64,000 nt of DNA from contig OX638369.1 in the NCBI GenBank assembly GCA_951812925.1, forward strand, positions 27,757,392 through 27,821,391. The letters are read 5' to 3'. This document shows positions 42,360 to 55,132 of this stretch, in pieces. The stretch comes from Calliopum simillimum. Its lineage: Eukaryota > Arthropoda > Insecta > Diptera > Lauxaniidae. Position numbers and translations under genes: made by a program. Numbering within the stretch: the stretch's first letter is position 1; every line of letters begins with the position of its first letter. The notes under the pieces were generated by a model that did not search any database, was not told where the DNA came from, and saw only the letters and a list, made by a program, of their open reading frames with translations.

Positions 42360-43822
42360 TTATTTTTGGCCAGGCCAAAATTTACACCCTTACTAGTTTT
42401 TAATTATAATCATACACTAAGTAATAATAGTTTAAATTGTTAAAAAATTATCGACGCTTAAATCGTTAGAAACTCATCCAACCGAAATTTGGTTAAACTA
42501 ACGTCAAAAACAACGGGTGGCAACCCTGAAAATTTTTGTACAATTTCAGAAAAGTTTGTCTGTGCTGCTCTGAAACCAAAAATTTAAATTTAGTCAAAAA
42601 AAAAAAAAAAAAAGAATTATATGAGATTTTCTAAAATAACCAGGTTGCAACCCTAAAAATTTATGTTGGAAAAGTTTTGATTATTATCAGTAATTAATCA
42701 CCGAAAGAAAGCCGAAATTTGTGGTCTATTCAAGTATAATTAAATTATTTTAAAACCTTATTGACCGCCAAAAACCATAACAAAATAAAAAGTACAAAGA
42801 TCGTTTTTTATTATTTTATACAAATGCATTTCGGTTCACAACAGAAAAGTTTTTAGTCTTAAGAATAATTTAAATTTTTTGTTTCTTAAATAAGTGGCTT
42901 AAACAAAAGTAAAAAAAAACTGGGTGAGCGTTTCTAAAACCAAAAATTTCAATTTATTCAAAAAAAGTAAAAATTATATAATATATTTCAAAACAACCGT
43001 GTGGCAACCCTAACAATTTATCTTGGATTTTTAAAAAAATTTTCTAAGAGCTTCAAGACTAAATTTTTATCCCAATTTACATATATATATTGTCCCAACC
43101 GGGTCGAAAGGGTTAAGCAAAACTAACAACAAAAAACCAGGTGGAGTTTTACTAAACGGAGAATGATGAAATGTTGCAAAAAACGACGGAGAATGATGAA
43201 ACGAAGAATGACGAAATGTTGCAAAAACAGTAATATCACAATGGAAATAGCAATTTTTTTTTTTTTTTAAAGTTGAAACTGATGGATAGCCCCTTTAGTA
43301 ATATAAAAAAAAAATTTACGCGGAGAATGCACACTTGCGTTCTTTACAAAATTTTTAAACTTTTTTTAAAAGGAAAACATTCGAACACTCACTATTGAAA
43401 AACCAATACTGACTGAGCTGAATCAACACTGGAACTCCTCTTTCAGTTCTCTATTCACTCAATAGCTTAAAAATTTACAGTTAGAAAAAGAAAAACTGGG
43501 CGGATATAGTCTTAACCTTAGTCCATGGTTGTCAATTCTATATAAAAAAAAAAAAATTTTTCGAAGAGTTAGCACAGAAAAACCGTAGCTGAAATATTTG
43601 TATGTACAGATACGTGAATTTGGTAAATTTCGTATATTTGACACGAACTTCGTATTAGCCATACCTCTTACTACACGTACACAGCAAAAAGTTTGCTGTA
43701 TACCATTCGTACTTTTCGAACTTCGTACCATTCGTACCTCGTACTTGCTAGTACGAAAGTTCAGAAGCTACAGATGCTCCACAAAATTAAAATCCACTGA
43801 CCAAAAAAAGTCGTAATGGAAC
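42360..43822. other. Gene-free stretch
   Basis: AT-rich. A short imperfect duplication GGAGAATGATGAAA...ATGTTGCAAAAA lies at 43158-43232. Nothing else recognised. Confidence 0.4.
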
Positions 43823-44125
43823 AATGCCACGCCTACTTTTTAACACGTTATATCTTAGAAAATATACAAGCTATTTCAAGGAAATTTGGAAGGTAGGTGC
43901 CCCACATAATTTTTATACGCTGATGAAAAAGTAGGCTTAAACGAAAAATGCCACGCTTACTTTAAAACGGTTCAAAGAATGGGAACTTTGAGACGTTACA
44001 TCTTGGCAAAAATACAAGATATTTCGATAAAATTCGGTAGGTAGGTGCTCCACATAATAAGCATCCGCTGACCAAAAGTAGGTGTATTTAAATTATTCTA
44101 CGCTTACTTTTTAACTATTCAAAGA
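43823..44125 (+). repeat. Degenerate tandem repeat, units of about 130-150 bp
   Basis: Motifs recur in order: AATGCCACGC(C/T)TACTTT, TTA(T/C)ATCTT, AATACAAG(C/A)TATTTC and GGTAGGTGC(C/T)CCACATAAT, with units near 43826, 43949 and, partial, 44098. Confidence 0.65.
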
Positions 44126-45054
44126 ATGGGCACAGACCATCTGTCGACATTAGCTGGAACTTTCTCGATGGCTCTCAACGCACACTTTATTGCGACAGAT
44201 TGCAATAAAAATTTCTTTCTGCTGACTAACTATTCTATCCTTGTGTCAATTTTAGATAAATTGCATATTGATAGAATGCAACAATGTGTAGTACATCAGA
44301 AGTTCCAACAACTAATGATCAGCTGAAACTTAAAAAGAAAATTTTTAAAATAAAAAAATAAAATATTCGTGTTGTTGTTATTGTCACTGTATATCCAATG
44401 GATATCTAATGCTAGCTGCAAGCTATAAAATGCAAAAGTTTCATCAAATACAAAATATAACATTGAAAAATGGAATACTTTTCAATTGAAAACACATAAA
44501 CTTTTGTGCAGCAAAAACAAACTATTCAATTGTGAACAATTTCTGACAATTCATGCAAAACAAAAATTTACATTTTTCTGCACTATAAATTCTATAAATA
44601 AATAAATAGATGAGAAAATTGTCAAAAATTTTTATGAAGTTGTTGCAAATTCAAATATGTAAACTTTGCTTGGATAAAATGCGTAACAACAATACACGAT
44701 ATGATGAGATGTTGCGTTGAAGATGTAGGTGAAGGTGAAGTAGTAAAAATAATTTAATCCCACAACTATGCTGAAAAACAAATATACTTCAGGCACATAA
44801 CAATGTTTTTCTGAATTGGACAAAAATTTATTTTTATCTTTGTTCAACCCGTTCTTCACCAGTTGCACACATAGTTATATCCAAACTTAATAATAACTTA
44901 ACTTCTAGGGAAAAAGAAAATGGACTTAGTTACGGTCCCCCCAAAAACACCTTAAATCTATATTTTTGCACTTTTGGGTTAAGATATCTCTGAACTTGAC
45001 AGCTCAAGTGTATAGCCAGATTAAGATTCAAGGCTTTGTAATACAAAAGAATGT
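44126..45054. other. Gene-free stretch
   Basis: No recognised element. A 66-codon frame at 44126-44326 has no identifiable relative. Confidence 0.4.
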
Positions 45055-45905
45055 GGACCATAGACGTTTTATTATTGACCACAGACCTTAAAAGACAGAA
45101 CACAGATCATATATTATGGACCATAGACAATAACTGACAGATCATAGACCATAAACCATAGACCATGGACCATAGACCATAGACCATAGACCATAGACCA
45201 TAGACCATAGACCATAGACCATAGACCATAGACCATAGACCATAGACCATAGACCATAGACCATAGACCATAGACCATAGACCATAGACCATAGACCATA
45301 GACCATAGACCATAGACCATAGACCATAGACCATAGACCATAGACCATAGACCATAGACCATAGACCATAGACCATAGACCATAGACCATAGACCATAGA
45401 CCATAGACCATAGACCATAGACCATAGACCATAGACCATAGACCATAGACCATAGACCATAGACCATAGACCATAGACCATAGACCATAGACCATAGACC
45501 ATAGACCATAGACCATAGACCATAGACCATAGACCATAGACCATAGACCATAGACCATAGACCATAGACCATAGACCATAGACCATAGACCATAGACCAT
45601 AGACCATAGACCATAGACCATAGACCATAGACCATAGACCATAGACCATAGACCATAGACCATAGACCATAGACCATAGACCATAGACCATAGACCATAG
45701 ACCATAATAGACGGATCATGGACTAAAGGTTATGGACCTTTACCATATAGGAAAGATCATATATTATAGACCATAGACCGTACAGGAAAAATCATATATT
45801 ATTAAAGACAATAAAGGAAAGACCACAGACTTTATATTATGGACCATAGCCCACATATTATTGACCATAGACCAATAATAGATTATGTATCATGGACTAT
45901 TACCT
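45055..45905. repeat. 7-bp satellite (CCATAGA)n with degenerate edges
   Basis: The core from about 45169 to 45706 is about 77 essentially perfect copies of CCATAGA. Flanks at 45055-45168 and 45707-45905 contain decayed copies (GACCACAGACC, GGACCATAGCCC, GACCATAGACCAATAATAG). No reading frame of the minus-strand unit has a stop, so all three minus-strand frames are open for about 190 codons and give the same heptapeptide MVYGLWS. These are not genes. Confidence 0.97.
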
Positions 45906-48246
45906 TTGCCCCATCTTTATAAAATAATCTTTTTCTTGTCCCGGTTTGGACCGTTAAAAAAACGGCCAGCCTAGCTTAAGGGCATTTTTGGTTGAAAATA
46001 AAAATTTGCTCAGTGTCATTGCTTTCTAGTTTGCAATAGTCTGAATAAATTTTTGAAAAAAAAAATCAAAATTCGAAAGAAATTTTTTCATTGCTGACAT
46101 GGCTGTTAAGATTGCTAATGTCACTACTGACAAATTTTTGAACAAAAACTTGCCTATATCACTAAAATTAAAAAAAGTATTCAATTGGTTGTAACAATAA
46201 CAAAGGTCAAGGGACAGCTTGAACTTAGAAACTCAACTGAAGATTACCTACTGTTTGTGACTTGCTGATTTCAAATTTGACAGCAACTCCCTGTGTTGCG
46301 TTCTACTTATCAGAGTTTTTTTAAAATCTTGCACGGACATTAAACAAACCAATATCATTCTATGTTTATACACAAGTACATATTTAAGGATTGATTTTCT
46401 CCTGTAAGCTATTTTTATTCAAAAGGAAACAAAAAGTTTTCAGGATAAAAAATACGAAAAAAGACCAAAAAATAGAAACTACAAATTTATTTTATTGGCA
46501 ACGTTGTAAGGTTAACTAATTGTTGTTGTTGTTGCTGCAATGTTTGTGATGTCTGTTGTCTGGTAGCCTCAGGCCAATTTTCTTTTGGTAATAAGAACAT
46601 AACAAAAAAAAAAAAAAAAAAAAATAAAACTCTGCTTGCAATGAAAATGGAAAATTCAATTGAAATGGCTTAAAATGTATTTTTGGAAAAGGTTAAAGAC
46701 TAAAAAAACCTATGGCAGAAAAATAAATTTAAAGAAAATTCGAAAACTAAAATAAACGAAGAAATGAAGAGCTATTTTGTGACATCTAGTGGAGAACAAT
46801 CCATGCTTAAAACATCGAAAAATCGTCCTTTCATAACAAAACTAGATCATTAACGTTTATGCCAAACATGGGCAAAACATTTCTTCATGCATTGTTTCCA
46901 GCACAAGAAGTCGTGATATAACGTTCCATATAAAAATATAGTCAGCATATGCATAGTATAGAGTACGCCAAATTATGTTAATGATGGACTTTGGGACGCA
47001 TTTTTGTGCGCACTCAGCTGAACGCTACACTTTTATCTGCAGCATGTTGTGTAGATCGGCGCAAGAATTCTTTAAGTGGTCTCAAATGAATGCAGTTATT
47101 GTGTACCAAAGGCGATGGAAATGTATGAGCGTAGTAACATTGAAACGGATGAAATCTTAACGTGCAACACATAAATTAGCGCACAATCAATTAGTTTGGC
47201 AGCATTGACTGCAAACGGACGATGCTGTAAGGCAGCACAATATAATTGAATTGATACAGAATCGTCAATGAGAGATGGAGGAGTCAGCGCAATAAAACCT
47301 GTATACCGCATATAATGCCGCAAGTATATTGAATGCTTTGCAAACTGTCAGGACTTGAGCGAGTGTTGTTAAAATGTTTGCTTGCAACATTCATGGAAAT
47401 ATGCGCGGAAAGCGTCAGAGTTGCAATAAAAACTGTTAAGTTATGTGTATTCTGGATTCTGTTAATTAACAAAGAGTTCATTAAACTTTGAGTTCGATGA
47501 AAAAAATTTAAAAAAATGTTTTCTTCAAAAGAATTAGTTGTAGTATTTGAAGCAAACCCAGCAGGACCATGGACTATTCCAAGACTAGTATGTAAACTAT
47601 TCCAAATTCTGGTCCAATCACATATCAAGTTCTATTTACGTTTTGTATTGTTTGTCATTGGATGTTAACCAATTGTCTCCTTATGTATTCCAATGAGACC
47701 AGAAAAAGGTCAATTGTCTTCTTATGAATTATATTCGGACCAGAAAAAGGCCAATTTTTTTTATTTTAGATATAAAATTCAAAGAATCTATTTTAAAATA
47801 CAGTGCGGATGAATTTTTTTTTATTAATTTTTTTATTATTTTATAAGTCGGCTATATTGGACACATGTGTCATTTTTCGCTCCGAAGACTCTATTGATAA
47901 ATTTTGTACAGATGAATTGAAACTTAAAATTGGAATTGCAAATCATCAAGTGGAGGATTTGAAACCGGGTTTGAAAACTTACTCTATAAATTAACATTAT
48001 CACTTATTAAGAATACGCATTTCGGTCTCGTTAAGCAAACAAAATCATAAATTAATTCCATATGCCTTACTTTATTCATTTTAATTTAAATGTTCACTGC
48101 AATTCTTTTTCCTCACAATAGACACTCTTAATTATTTCAGCACACACTATTATTGCCATCTATTTACTTTACAAGGTTAACACTTTTTATTTAATAATCA
48201 ACTATTTAATCTCAATGCACTACAATCAAAACGATGACGAACTTTA
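45906..48246. other. Gene-free stretch
   Basis: No family recognised. There is an A tract at 46602-46624. A short imperfect duplication ending ACCAGAAAAAGG(T/C)CAA lies at 47668-47756. Confidence 0.4.
47803..47994 (+). CDS. Unrecognised 63-codon ORF with a signal-peptide-like start
   Basis: MRMNFFLLIFLLFYKSAILD has a basic start followed by a hydrophobic stretch, then a polar region with two Cys and an end LKPGLKTYSIN. I do not recognise it. The AT-rich T run that encodes Phe/Leu could produce the hydrophobic part by chance. There is no supporting context. Kept only as a weak candidate. Confidence 0.15.
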   Translation: MRMNFFLLIFLLFYKSAILDTCVIFRSEDSIDKFCTDELKLKIGIANHQVEDLKPGLKTYSIN

Positions 48247-49555
48247 CGAGGGGCCTAACAAAAGTTCGCTTAGTTGAATTGAAAAAACTTTTAAATTTAA
48301 TTTTTTAAATTTATAACTTTATTCTTCATCTATTTGTATTTGTTCAACGTAATCGCCATTTATTTTGATACATTTTTGAAGTCGATAAATCCATCTTGAA
48401 AAACAGTCTTCAAAATCGGCTTTTTGCAGTTTTGCAATTTCATCATTAACCGCATTTATCATCTCCTCATTGCTGTTGAAGACTCTCCCTCTCAAATTTT
48501 TTTTTATTTTTGGAAACAACCAGAAGTCACAAGGCGCTAGATCTGGGAAATAAGGTGCGGGACGAATTTCTTCGATGCCTGAAAGCGCAACAAAATTTGT
48601 CGTTTTTTCAGCAGTGTGCGCTGGCGCATTATCGTGATGTAGAAAGTAGCGGCGTAGCTCCTTTTTTTGGTGTTTCCAAATAAATTTAGGAAGACCCCTG
48701 GTAAACAGGTTTCAGTATACCACTTAGCAGTAACCGTCTGACCTTTTTCCAAAGGAATAGCAGCTACAACTTTCTCTCTGGTGAAGTAAACTGGCATCAT
48801 TACTTTTGTTGCTGACTTTTTTTTGCTTTACTTGCACTTTCTGGGCTCCATACCATGGATTGTTGTTTGATTTCAAGGTCGTACTTCTAAAACCATGCTT
48901 CATCACCTGTTACAATTTTTTTGAAGGTGTTAGACCCTCCGTTTTTGAATTTTTCAAGAAAATACTTAGCAAAACGCACACATGCTCCTTTTTGAGCATC
49001 AATTAAAATTCTAGGAACCCATCGTGCAGATTTCTCCGCGTATCCAAGATCATTTTTTAATATATGCAATGCAGCCATGGAATTCAAGCCCAGTTCCTCA
49101 GCAATGATTTCCTGGGTCAATCTTGAATTTTCGTCAATTTTAGACTTAACCAGCGCTATACATTCATAATCAGTCGAAGATTTTGGACGGCCTTCTCAAG
49201 GTTCGTCTTCCACAGAAAAATTACCTGTCTAGAATCTTCGGGACCACTTTAAAATAGTCACGAGGGATGGCGCATTAACTTCAAATGATATTTGGCATTC
49301 AATAAATATTTCCATAGGCTTGAGCTTACCTCGAAATCCAAAAAGAATAGCAAACCGAATGTCTTGCTGCGTTGGCATTGGAATATCTGCTGACATTGTG
49401 TCACGAATTTTAAGTTTTCTTCTCTCCATTTTGACCGATCTTTCTGAAAATTAAAATGATATATCGTAAGACTATAACAAATAATACGCAATTTTTTTAT
49501 TTACTAAAAATGTATAACATGACACCAACTAAGCGAACTTTTGTTAGGCCCTACG
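48247..49555 (-). mobile_element. Mariner element D (second family), both ends and TA duplication present
   Basis: TA at 48245-48246 and 49556-49557 flank 1309 bp. The inverted ends GGGCCTAACAAAAGTTCGCT (from 48251) and the same on the minus strand (from about 49551) are identical through GTTCGCTTAGTTG. The ends differ from those of copies A-C, so this is a separate mariner family. Confidence 0.9.
48319..49430 (-). pseudogene. Mariner transposase D (DD34D), frameshifted
   Basis: The start MERRKLKIRDTMSADIPMP (49429) is followed by KWSRRF, a break, then RLTQEIIAEELGLNSMA (HTH, about 49120) and KSARWVPRILIDAQK. Catalytic motifs: TGDEAWF (about 48900), HHDNAPAHTAEK (about 48640) and YFPDLAPCDFWLFP (about 48540), with 34 residues between the second and third Asp. 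The C-terminus DYVEQIQIDEE ends normally at 48319. Frames change at about 49230, 48880 and 48690, so the protein is not made, but all catalytic residues persist and decay is moderate. Confidence 0.9.
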
Positions 49556-49557
49556 TA

Positions 49558-51261
49558 TTGCGCTGTAAAAAATTAACAATACACTGCTTTCTAAATGGTT
49601 AAATGGTTGTGATATTAGAACTTTTGAGTTAAGTCTGAAACCTTCCCTACTTCTTCAATGCTTTTTATCCTTTCCCTCAACCATATGCTAAATTGTCTTC
49701 TCTTTGCTTTGGCTTGTTTGAAAAACATAAGCTGTTCTCGTTGTTTCTTTCAACTACATTCACAGGGTGCATTGAAGTTTATTTTGCTCTGATCTGTGTA
49801 TAGCTGTTATGAAAAATGTTTAACATACTTTTAGGCTTTCATGGTTTTGTGCATTTACTTCACAATATTAATTATATAAAAAGGGTTAATAATGATATGA
49901 AAATAGTATAAAAATAATAAAAATATAAATATTTAGGAAAGCTTTGGTACAGAAATGAAAATTCTCATATAATAAAGTTTCAAGATACTGAAAATAACAT
50001 ACACAATGTAAGAACAAAACTTTAGGCTAAATTAAATAAAGCACTATGCCGCCTTTAGCACCGTACAAATGAAGATCGATTTTAATTAAGACTAAGACAA
50101 TAATATGAAAAAAAAAACCAACATTTAATTAGCAAAAATTAACATACACAAAGGTAGGATACGTAGATAGGAATATGGCAAAATTAGTCTTTCAGCAAAT
50201 TGAAACGCAATTTCCTAAGTCACTCACCTTTTTGGCATCGCATGAAAATTGCCAAATTTGCCATCGAAATGTAAAAGCAAAACAAAGCCAAAGGACTTTG
50301 TGCTATGAACCAAACGCATTAACATAATTGCACTCAGCCAGCAAACCAACCAACTTCACACTATTTTGACAGAATTGTTAGCGCATCCAAAGGGAGTCGT
50401 CCTCCACATTTAGACAGACAATAACCAGCAACACCTTAGACATACCATCCGAACATACATACTTACATGTTCACCTCTTGTGTTCAGTGTGAAAAATAAC
50501 AGAGACAACGATTCTGTCTGTTGTCTGCCTGATGCCTGGTGCCGCCTGTGAGGGTGTCAACTGTGCCCCCATATCAAATGTGGTGTGTGAGTAAAAATTA
50601 ATATTTATGAGCATCCAGCATTGCTGTTGGGGAAATAAGCGTTTAAGGAAATTAGTTGGAAAAAAGAACAGAAAAAACCTTTCTAAGATGATTAAAAACC
50701 AAAGACGATAATGACAGAAAGATTAATTAATCGAAAACAACTATGAATTATGTGGAAAAATACTTTTTATGCTGAGTGCATAAGTATAAAACTATTTGGA
50801 AAACCGAAGAAAAATTTGTGATTTTTATGGAAAAGATAATGAATGAGGTTTTTGTGCGCTTTTCATATTAAAATGTTTGCTTAGAGAAATTTATTGGCAT
50901 GTTTTTTGAGATATTTATGTACATTTGGGTGCTTTGTGTACATTTTAAAGAGGGTAAATAAAATTTTCAATATTTCAAAAATACGTGGGATAGATAAATT
51001 TTGTTACTTTGCTAACAGTCATATTTTGATAGTCTAATGGCACCATTTTGTTTAGCAAAGAACTTAATTTTTAATGTAGATATAATATAACGTGCATATT
51101 CAAGTGAAAAACACGAAGTCAATTATTGGACAAATGTTTTTAAAGAATCTTGAAGAACTTTTTGAGGTTGACCTTAGACCACTCAAAAATTTGACAATGG
51201 CTTATGAAGCCTTAACTCTCAAGCTTCTTGTGAGCTTAAGACCACACAAGCCAACATTTAA
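49558..51261. other. Gene-free stretch
   Basis: Ordinary AT-rich noncoding sequence. Nothing recognised. Confidence 0.4.
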
Positions 51262-51595
51262 ACCTAAACTAACCTAACCTAACCTAACCTAACCTAACCT
51301 AACTTAACCTAACCTAATCTAACCTAACCTAACCTAACCTAACCTAACCTAACCTAACCTAACCTAACCTAACCTAACCTAACCTAACCTAACCTAACCT
51401 AACCTAACCTAACCTAACCTAACCTAACCTAACCTAACCTAACCTAACCTAACCTAACCTAACCTAACCTAACCTAACCTAACCTAACCTAACCTAACCT
51501 AACCTAACCTAACCTAACCTAACCTAACCTAACCTAACCTAACCTAACCTAACCTAACCTAACCTAACCTAACCTAACCTAACCTAACCTAACCT
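51262..51595. repeat. (CCTAA)n array, same as the insect telomere repeat (TTAGG on the minus strand)
   Basis: About 66 tandem copies of CCTAA, nearly perfect. Variants are AACCTAAACT at the left edge, AACTTAACC near 51301 and AATCT near 51316. The array is interstitial, with ordinary AT-rich DNA on both sides. Confidence 0.97.
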
Positions 51596-51628
51596 TTGAT
51601 TTTTGATCTTTTCAAGAGCGATGTATGT

Positions 51629-52296
51629 GAAGCACTCCATGCCAAGTGTACCAGCTCAAAATACGTGAGATTTTTTTGGATTTTGTTTTGGAAACTTTTT
51701 TTTTTGAATAATTTTGAAATTTTTTTTTGAAATTTTTTCAAAAATTACTTATAAAAAAAAAATTTTTTATTAACTTTCCAAAAAATTTCACACTTATTTT
51801 CTTGATGATTCTAAAAATAGATTTTTGCCTTCCGCGGGCGTTCAAAAGCCAAAAACTCTCATTTAGCATCCGAATCTCATCTTGAGTCATACATCATTTT
51901 AAAGCTTATAAATTATGCTTTAATTAAAAGTACTTTAAAAAGAAATCGAAGGGGGGTTATTTTAAAAAAAATTCAAAAGTATTTTTAAGTGTAAAAAATT
52001 TTGGTGAAAGAAAATTTTTTTTACCAAGAAATATTTTTTTGTAAAAAGAACATTTCAAAATGAATAAGACCAGTAACTTAGATTTATCAATTTACAAACT
52101 TTAGTGTAAGCTATTGTATATATTTTTGAAAAAACATCCTTTTCATGAAAATTACTAAAAACACCAAGTTCAACACCCTGTATTTTAATAACAAATGGTA
52201 CTAGGACCAAATCCACCCGGATTGTTGTTTTGCCAAATTTGAGCGAAATCGGAGATAAAAAAATTTTGAGCTGGTACACATGGCGCGGAGTGCTTC
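51629..52296. mobile_element. Inverted-repeat element (MITE-like), 668 bp, beside the CCTAA array
   Basis: GAAGCACTCC...GTGTACCAGCTCAAAAT (51629-51662) is inverted at 52263-52296 with about three mismatches in 34. The interior is AT-rich and noncoding; a 74-codon minus-strand frame (52279-52055) spans the right end. No target duplication is clear, so the superfamily is unknown. Confidence 0.7.
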
Positions 52297-52479
52297 ATAT
52301 TCATAATTGATTTCCTAAACAAAAATTCTCGTAGATATTAGCATACTGCGTGCCTTATTTCGAGTATATTTTACTAGATATTATAAAAAGTATAAAATTT
52401 GTACATTAAGCATATGTCTGTCCAAACACAAATATTATTACTATAATTATAATGTTAAAATGGTTATTCCTTATATTTT

Positions 52480-52850
52480 ACTAGAATCGCCCAATGGTCA
52501 AAATTCGACCACAAATGCGTTAAATAATTTTGGTACTTTTGAGACAGTTTTAGTACTTTTTTTGCTATTTGGTACAAAATAGCAAACTCATTTATCATCC
52601 CTGGTAGAATGAAACGTAAAAAAAAAAACATGAAGTCAGTGTCAGTCAGCTGTGTGACCGCGTATCTTGTCGTTGTTAATATTGAAAAACTTGTATTTAA
52701 TTTTGCCTGGCTTAATGACAAAATATTAAAATTAGTTTAGCATTGTGCCCATTTACAAACAAATGCCTTTCTAATGGTGTATAATTCAAAGTCGTGCTCC
52801 ATTTATAACATAGTAAAAAAGGCAGGACAAACTTTTTATCTTGCGTATAA
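52480..52850 (+). repeat. Dispersed repeat, second copy (first at 16735-17090)
   Basis: Same orientation and order of blocks as at 16735: CTAGAATCGCCCAATGGTCA, TTTATCATCCCTGGTA, CCTTTCTAATGGTGTATAA. Divergence is moderate. Confidence 0.75.
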
Positions 52851-55130
52851 ATATGTATGTATGTATGTATTCTCCTTTAACTCCTAGGAGGAGCATAGGG
52901 CGTATAAATATACAGATCTATAAATATTACTTTACGGAACTATCAAACAGTTCAAACGTTTATTTTTTTATGTTTGAAATTTAGTATTAATTACTATAAT
53001 TTTTTACTACTCGAGTGGAGTAAAAATTGCGACATTCATTTTTCTCCGTGAAGTCTTAGAAAAAAAATTTAAAAAAAAAAAAATCCTGTTAATTTTCAGT
53101 GGAGTTTTAATATAAAATTTTATGGTATAAAATTTCTAAAATTTTTTGTTTTTTTTTTTTAACTTAAATCGCATAAAACTGCCTGACTTCCCTTTTGAAA
53201 TGATTTTGTTAACGATTAATGAAGTCAATAAATTAGCCTGTAGACTATTAAATAAATTACAGCTGTCCATTAAAAGCAACAGCTAAAAATTAGTGAAAAA
53301 ATTTTTTTACAACATTTTTATGATACTAAAAAATGATTGCTGTTATAGAAAAAAAAATAACTTTTAATAAAAATTCCAAATTTTACGACTTTTTGATAAC
53401 ATGACTAAACAGTAAAGACAGTTGAATATTAGACGGGCCTAACGTTTTGTTTTGGTTTTGTCAAAACATTAAGTTTTACTACATTATGTATGGACTCTGT
53501 ATAATTTTTATTAAAAAATATAAAAAAATGAAAATGAAAAATCCTTAAAAGGTGAATGATTTTTGGTGTTTCATTATCAAAACGCATAAAAATGTCGTAA
53601 AAAAATTGTATGTACTATACATTGTTGTTAGGTATTCGTGAGATATTTAGACAAACGTTTCATTTTTCACATTCATCAGCAGAACAGAACAGAACACACC
53701 GCCAAAACTAATAAACAACGACAACAACAAATATGTCTGTCGTTGTATCTACTACCTAACTATGAACTACCAGTGTTGTTTTCATTATCAGGGCAGGGCC
53801 GTGTTGATTTTGCCTATGAATATTTCCTGGTTTCCTTAAAGTCTGTGCTGTGCTGCGTGTTGTAATTTATCTGCCACTACCGTTGTTGTTGAACTGCTGA
53901 TTTTTATTTATGTCTTGTGGTTAATTTCTGTGGCTTTTTGTTTTCATGGTTTTTTTTTTTTGGTCGCGTGTCAATCATTTCATCAAAATCAAAACAAAAA
54001 TCAAAACTTGTCGGAAATTAGTTAAAATACAAATTACAGACGCGAGTGAGCTGCGTTGGCAGTTGCTGCATAGGACAGCAGTTTTTTTTTTTTAAATAAA
54101 TTTGCTTGTTATTTATTTCTGGCCAACTTTGAGCACCAAAATTTTATTTGAAAACCTAATTGGTTTTTGTAAAAAAATTATTTGTTTGCAATTAAAAACC
54201 ACAATTCTTAAGTATTTCCGAAAAGTTGCACCTAGTTCCCTTGATTTGAAAATAATGTACAGTGGAGTGAAAAGTAGCAAAACTTGATTTTAATACTCAC
54301 GAGCTTAGAATCGTCCCCTTTCAGCCTTAACCACGTAACTGAAATTTTTTTAAATCTTCAAAAAAATTTGTCAATACGTTATGTGATGGCCTCTGACAAT
54401 TTTCCAATAAAAAATAAAAATTAAAAAAAGTTTGTAGTTACGTGGTTATCATAGAAATTGGACGATATGTATATATTAAGCAATTACAGGTCTAGCACAA
54501 CTATATTTGACTTGACCCTTCAGCGTCAAAAAGTTACACATTTTTTCTGCAGTATATCCGATAATATTCGGTTGCAAAAATCGATTTTTTTTTTTTGCGT
54601 TTTTGATTACGCGGTCGGAAAAACGATTTTATACTCAAAACCAAAGCATCTTACGAAAAAGAGTGAAAAGCCTAAAATGTTAAGAAACGTCCATAGTACA
54701 CGTGTGAATTTTTTCAGTATTTTTTGAGACATTTTGTAAGTTTTAAAAAATTGGTCAAAAAAAAAAAAGTTCCAAAAATTCTGAAAAGTTCACACGTATT
54801 CTTTAGACGATTCTAAGAAGTTTTTTGTTTTCACATTTTTCCCGTAGGATGCCTTGCTTTTGAGTAAAAAATAGTTTTTAAGTGAAAAACGCAAAACAAT
54901 CGATTTTTGAAACTGAATGTAATTTATACCAAGGGTGTCAGCGTTTTCAAATCACTGAGCCAAATGCATGCAGCGCAGTCAGCGTTGCTTTTACAACAAC
55001 TTTAAATTCGAGTAACAACAAACAAAAAAACAATTTTTTGTTGTTTTTTCATGCCTCCTTTACAACAACAATACTTCAACAATTTTCAAAATTTCTAAGA
55101 TCTAGGACACACACAAAAATTAGGGGAACT
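52851..55130. other. Gene-free stretch
   Basis: ATGT microsatellite at 52854-52869 and many poly(A)/poly(T) runs. No recognised ORF. Confidence 0.4.
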
Positions 55131-55132
55131 CA

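Noticed and set aside
45107..45719. Three overlapping minus-strand ORFs of about 190-200 codons encoding MVYGLWS repeats
   Set aside because: They are translations of a 7-bp satellite with no stop in any minus frame. No codon structure or flanking gene features.
47803..47994. Secreted peptide gene
   Set aside because: The hydrophobic start could come from a T-rich run. No family match, no conserved Cys pattern; kept only as a low-confidence feature.
51262..51595. Possibility that the window reaches a chromosome end
   Set aside because: The CCTAA array is flanked on both sides by ordinary dispersed repeats and more than 10 kb of further sequence.
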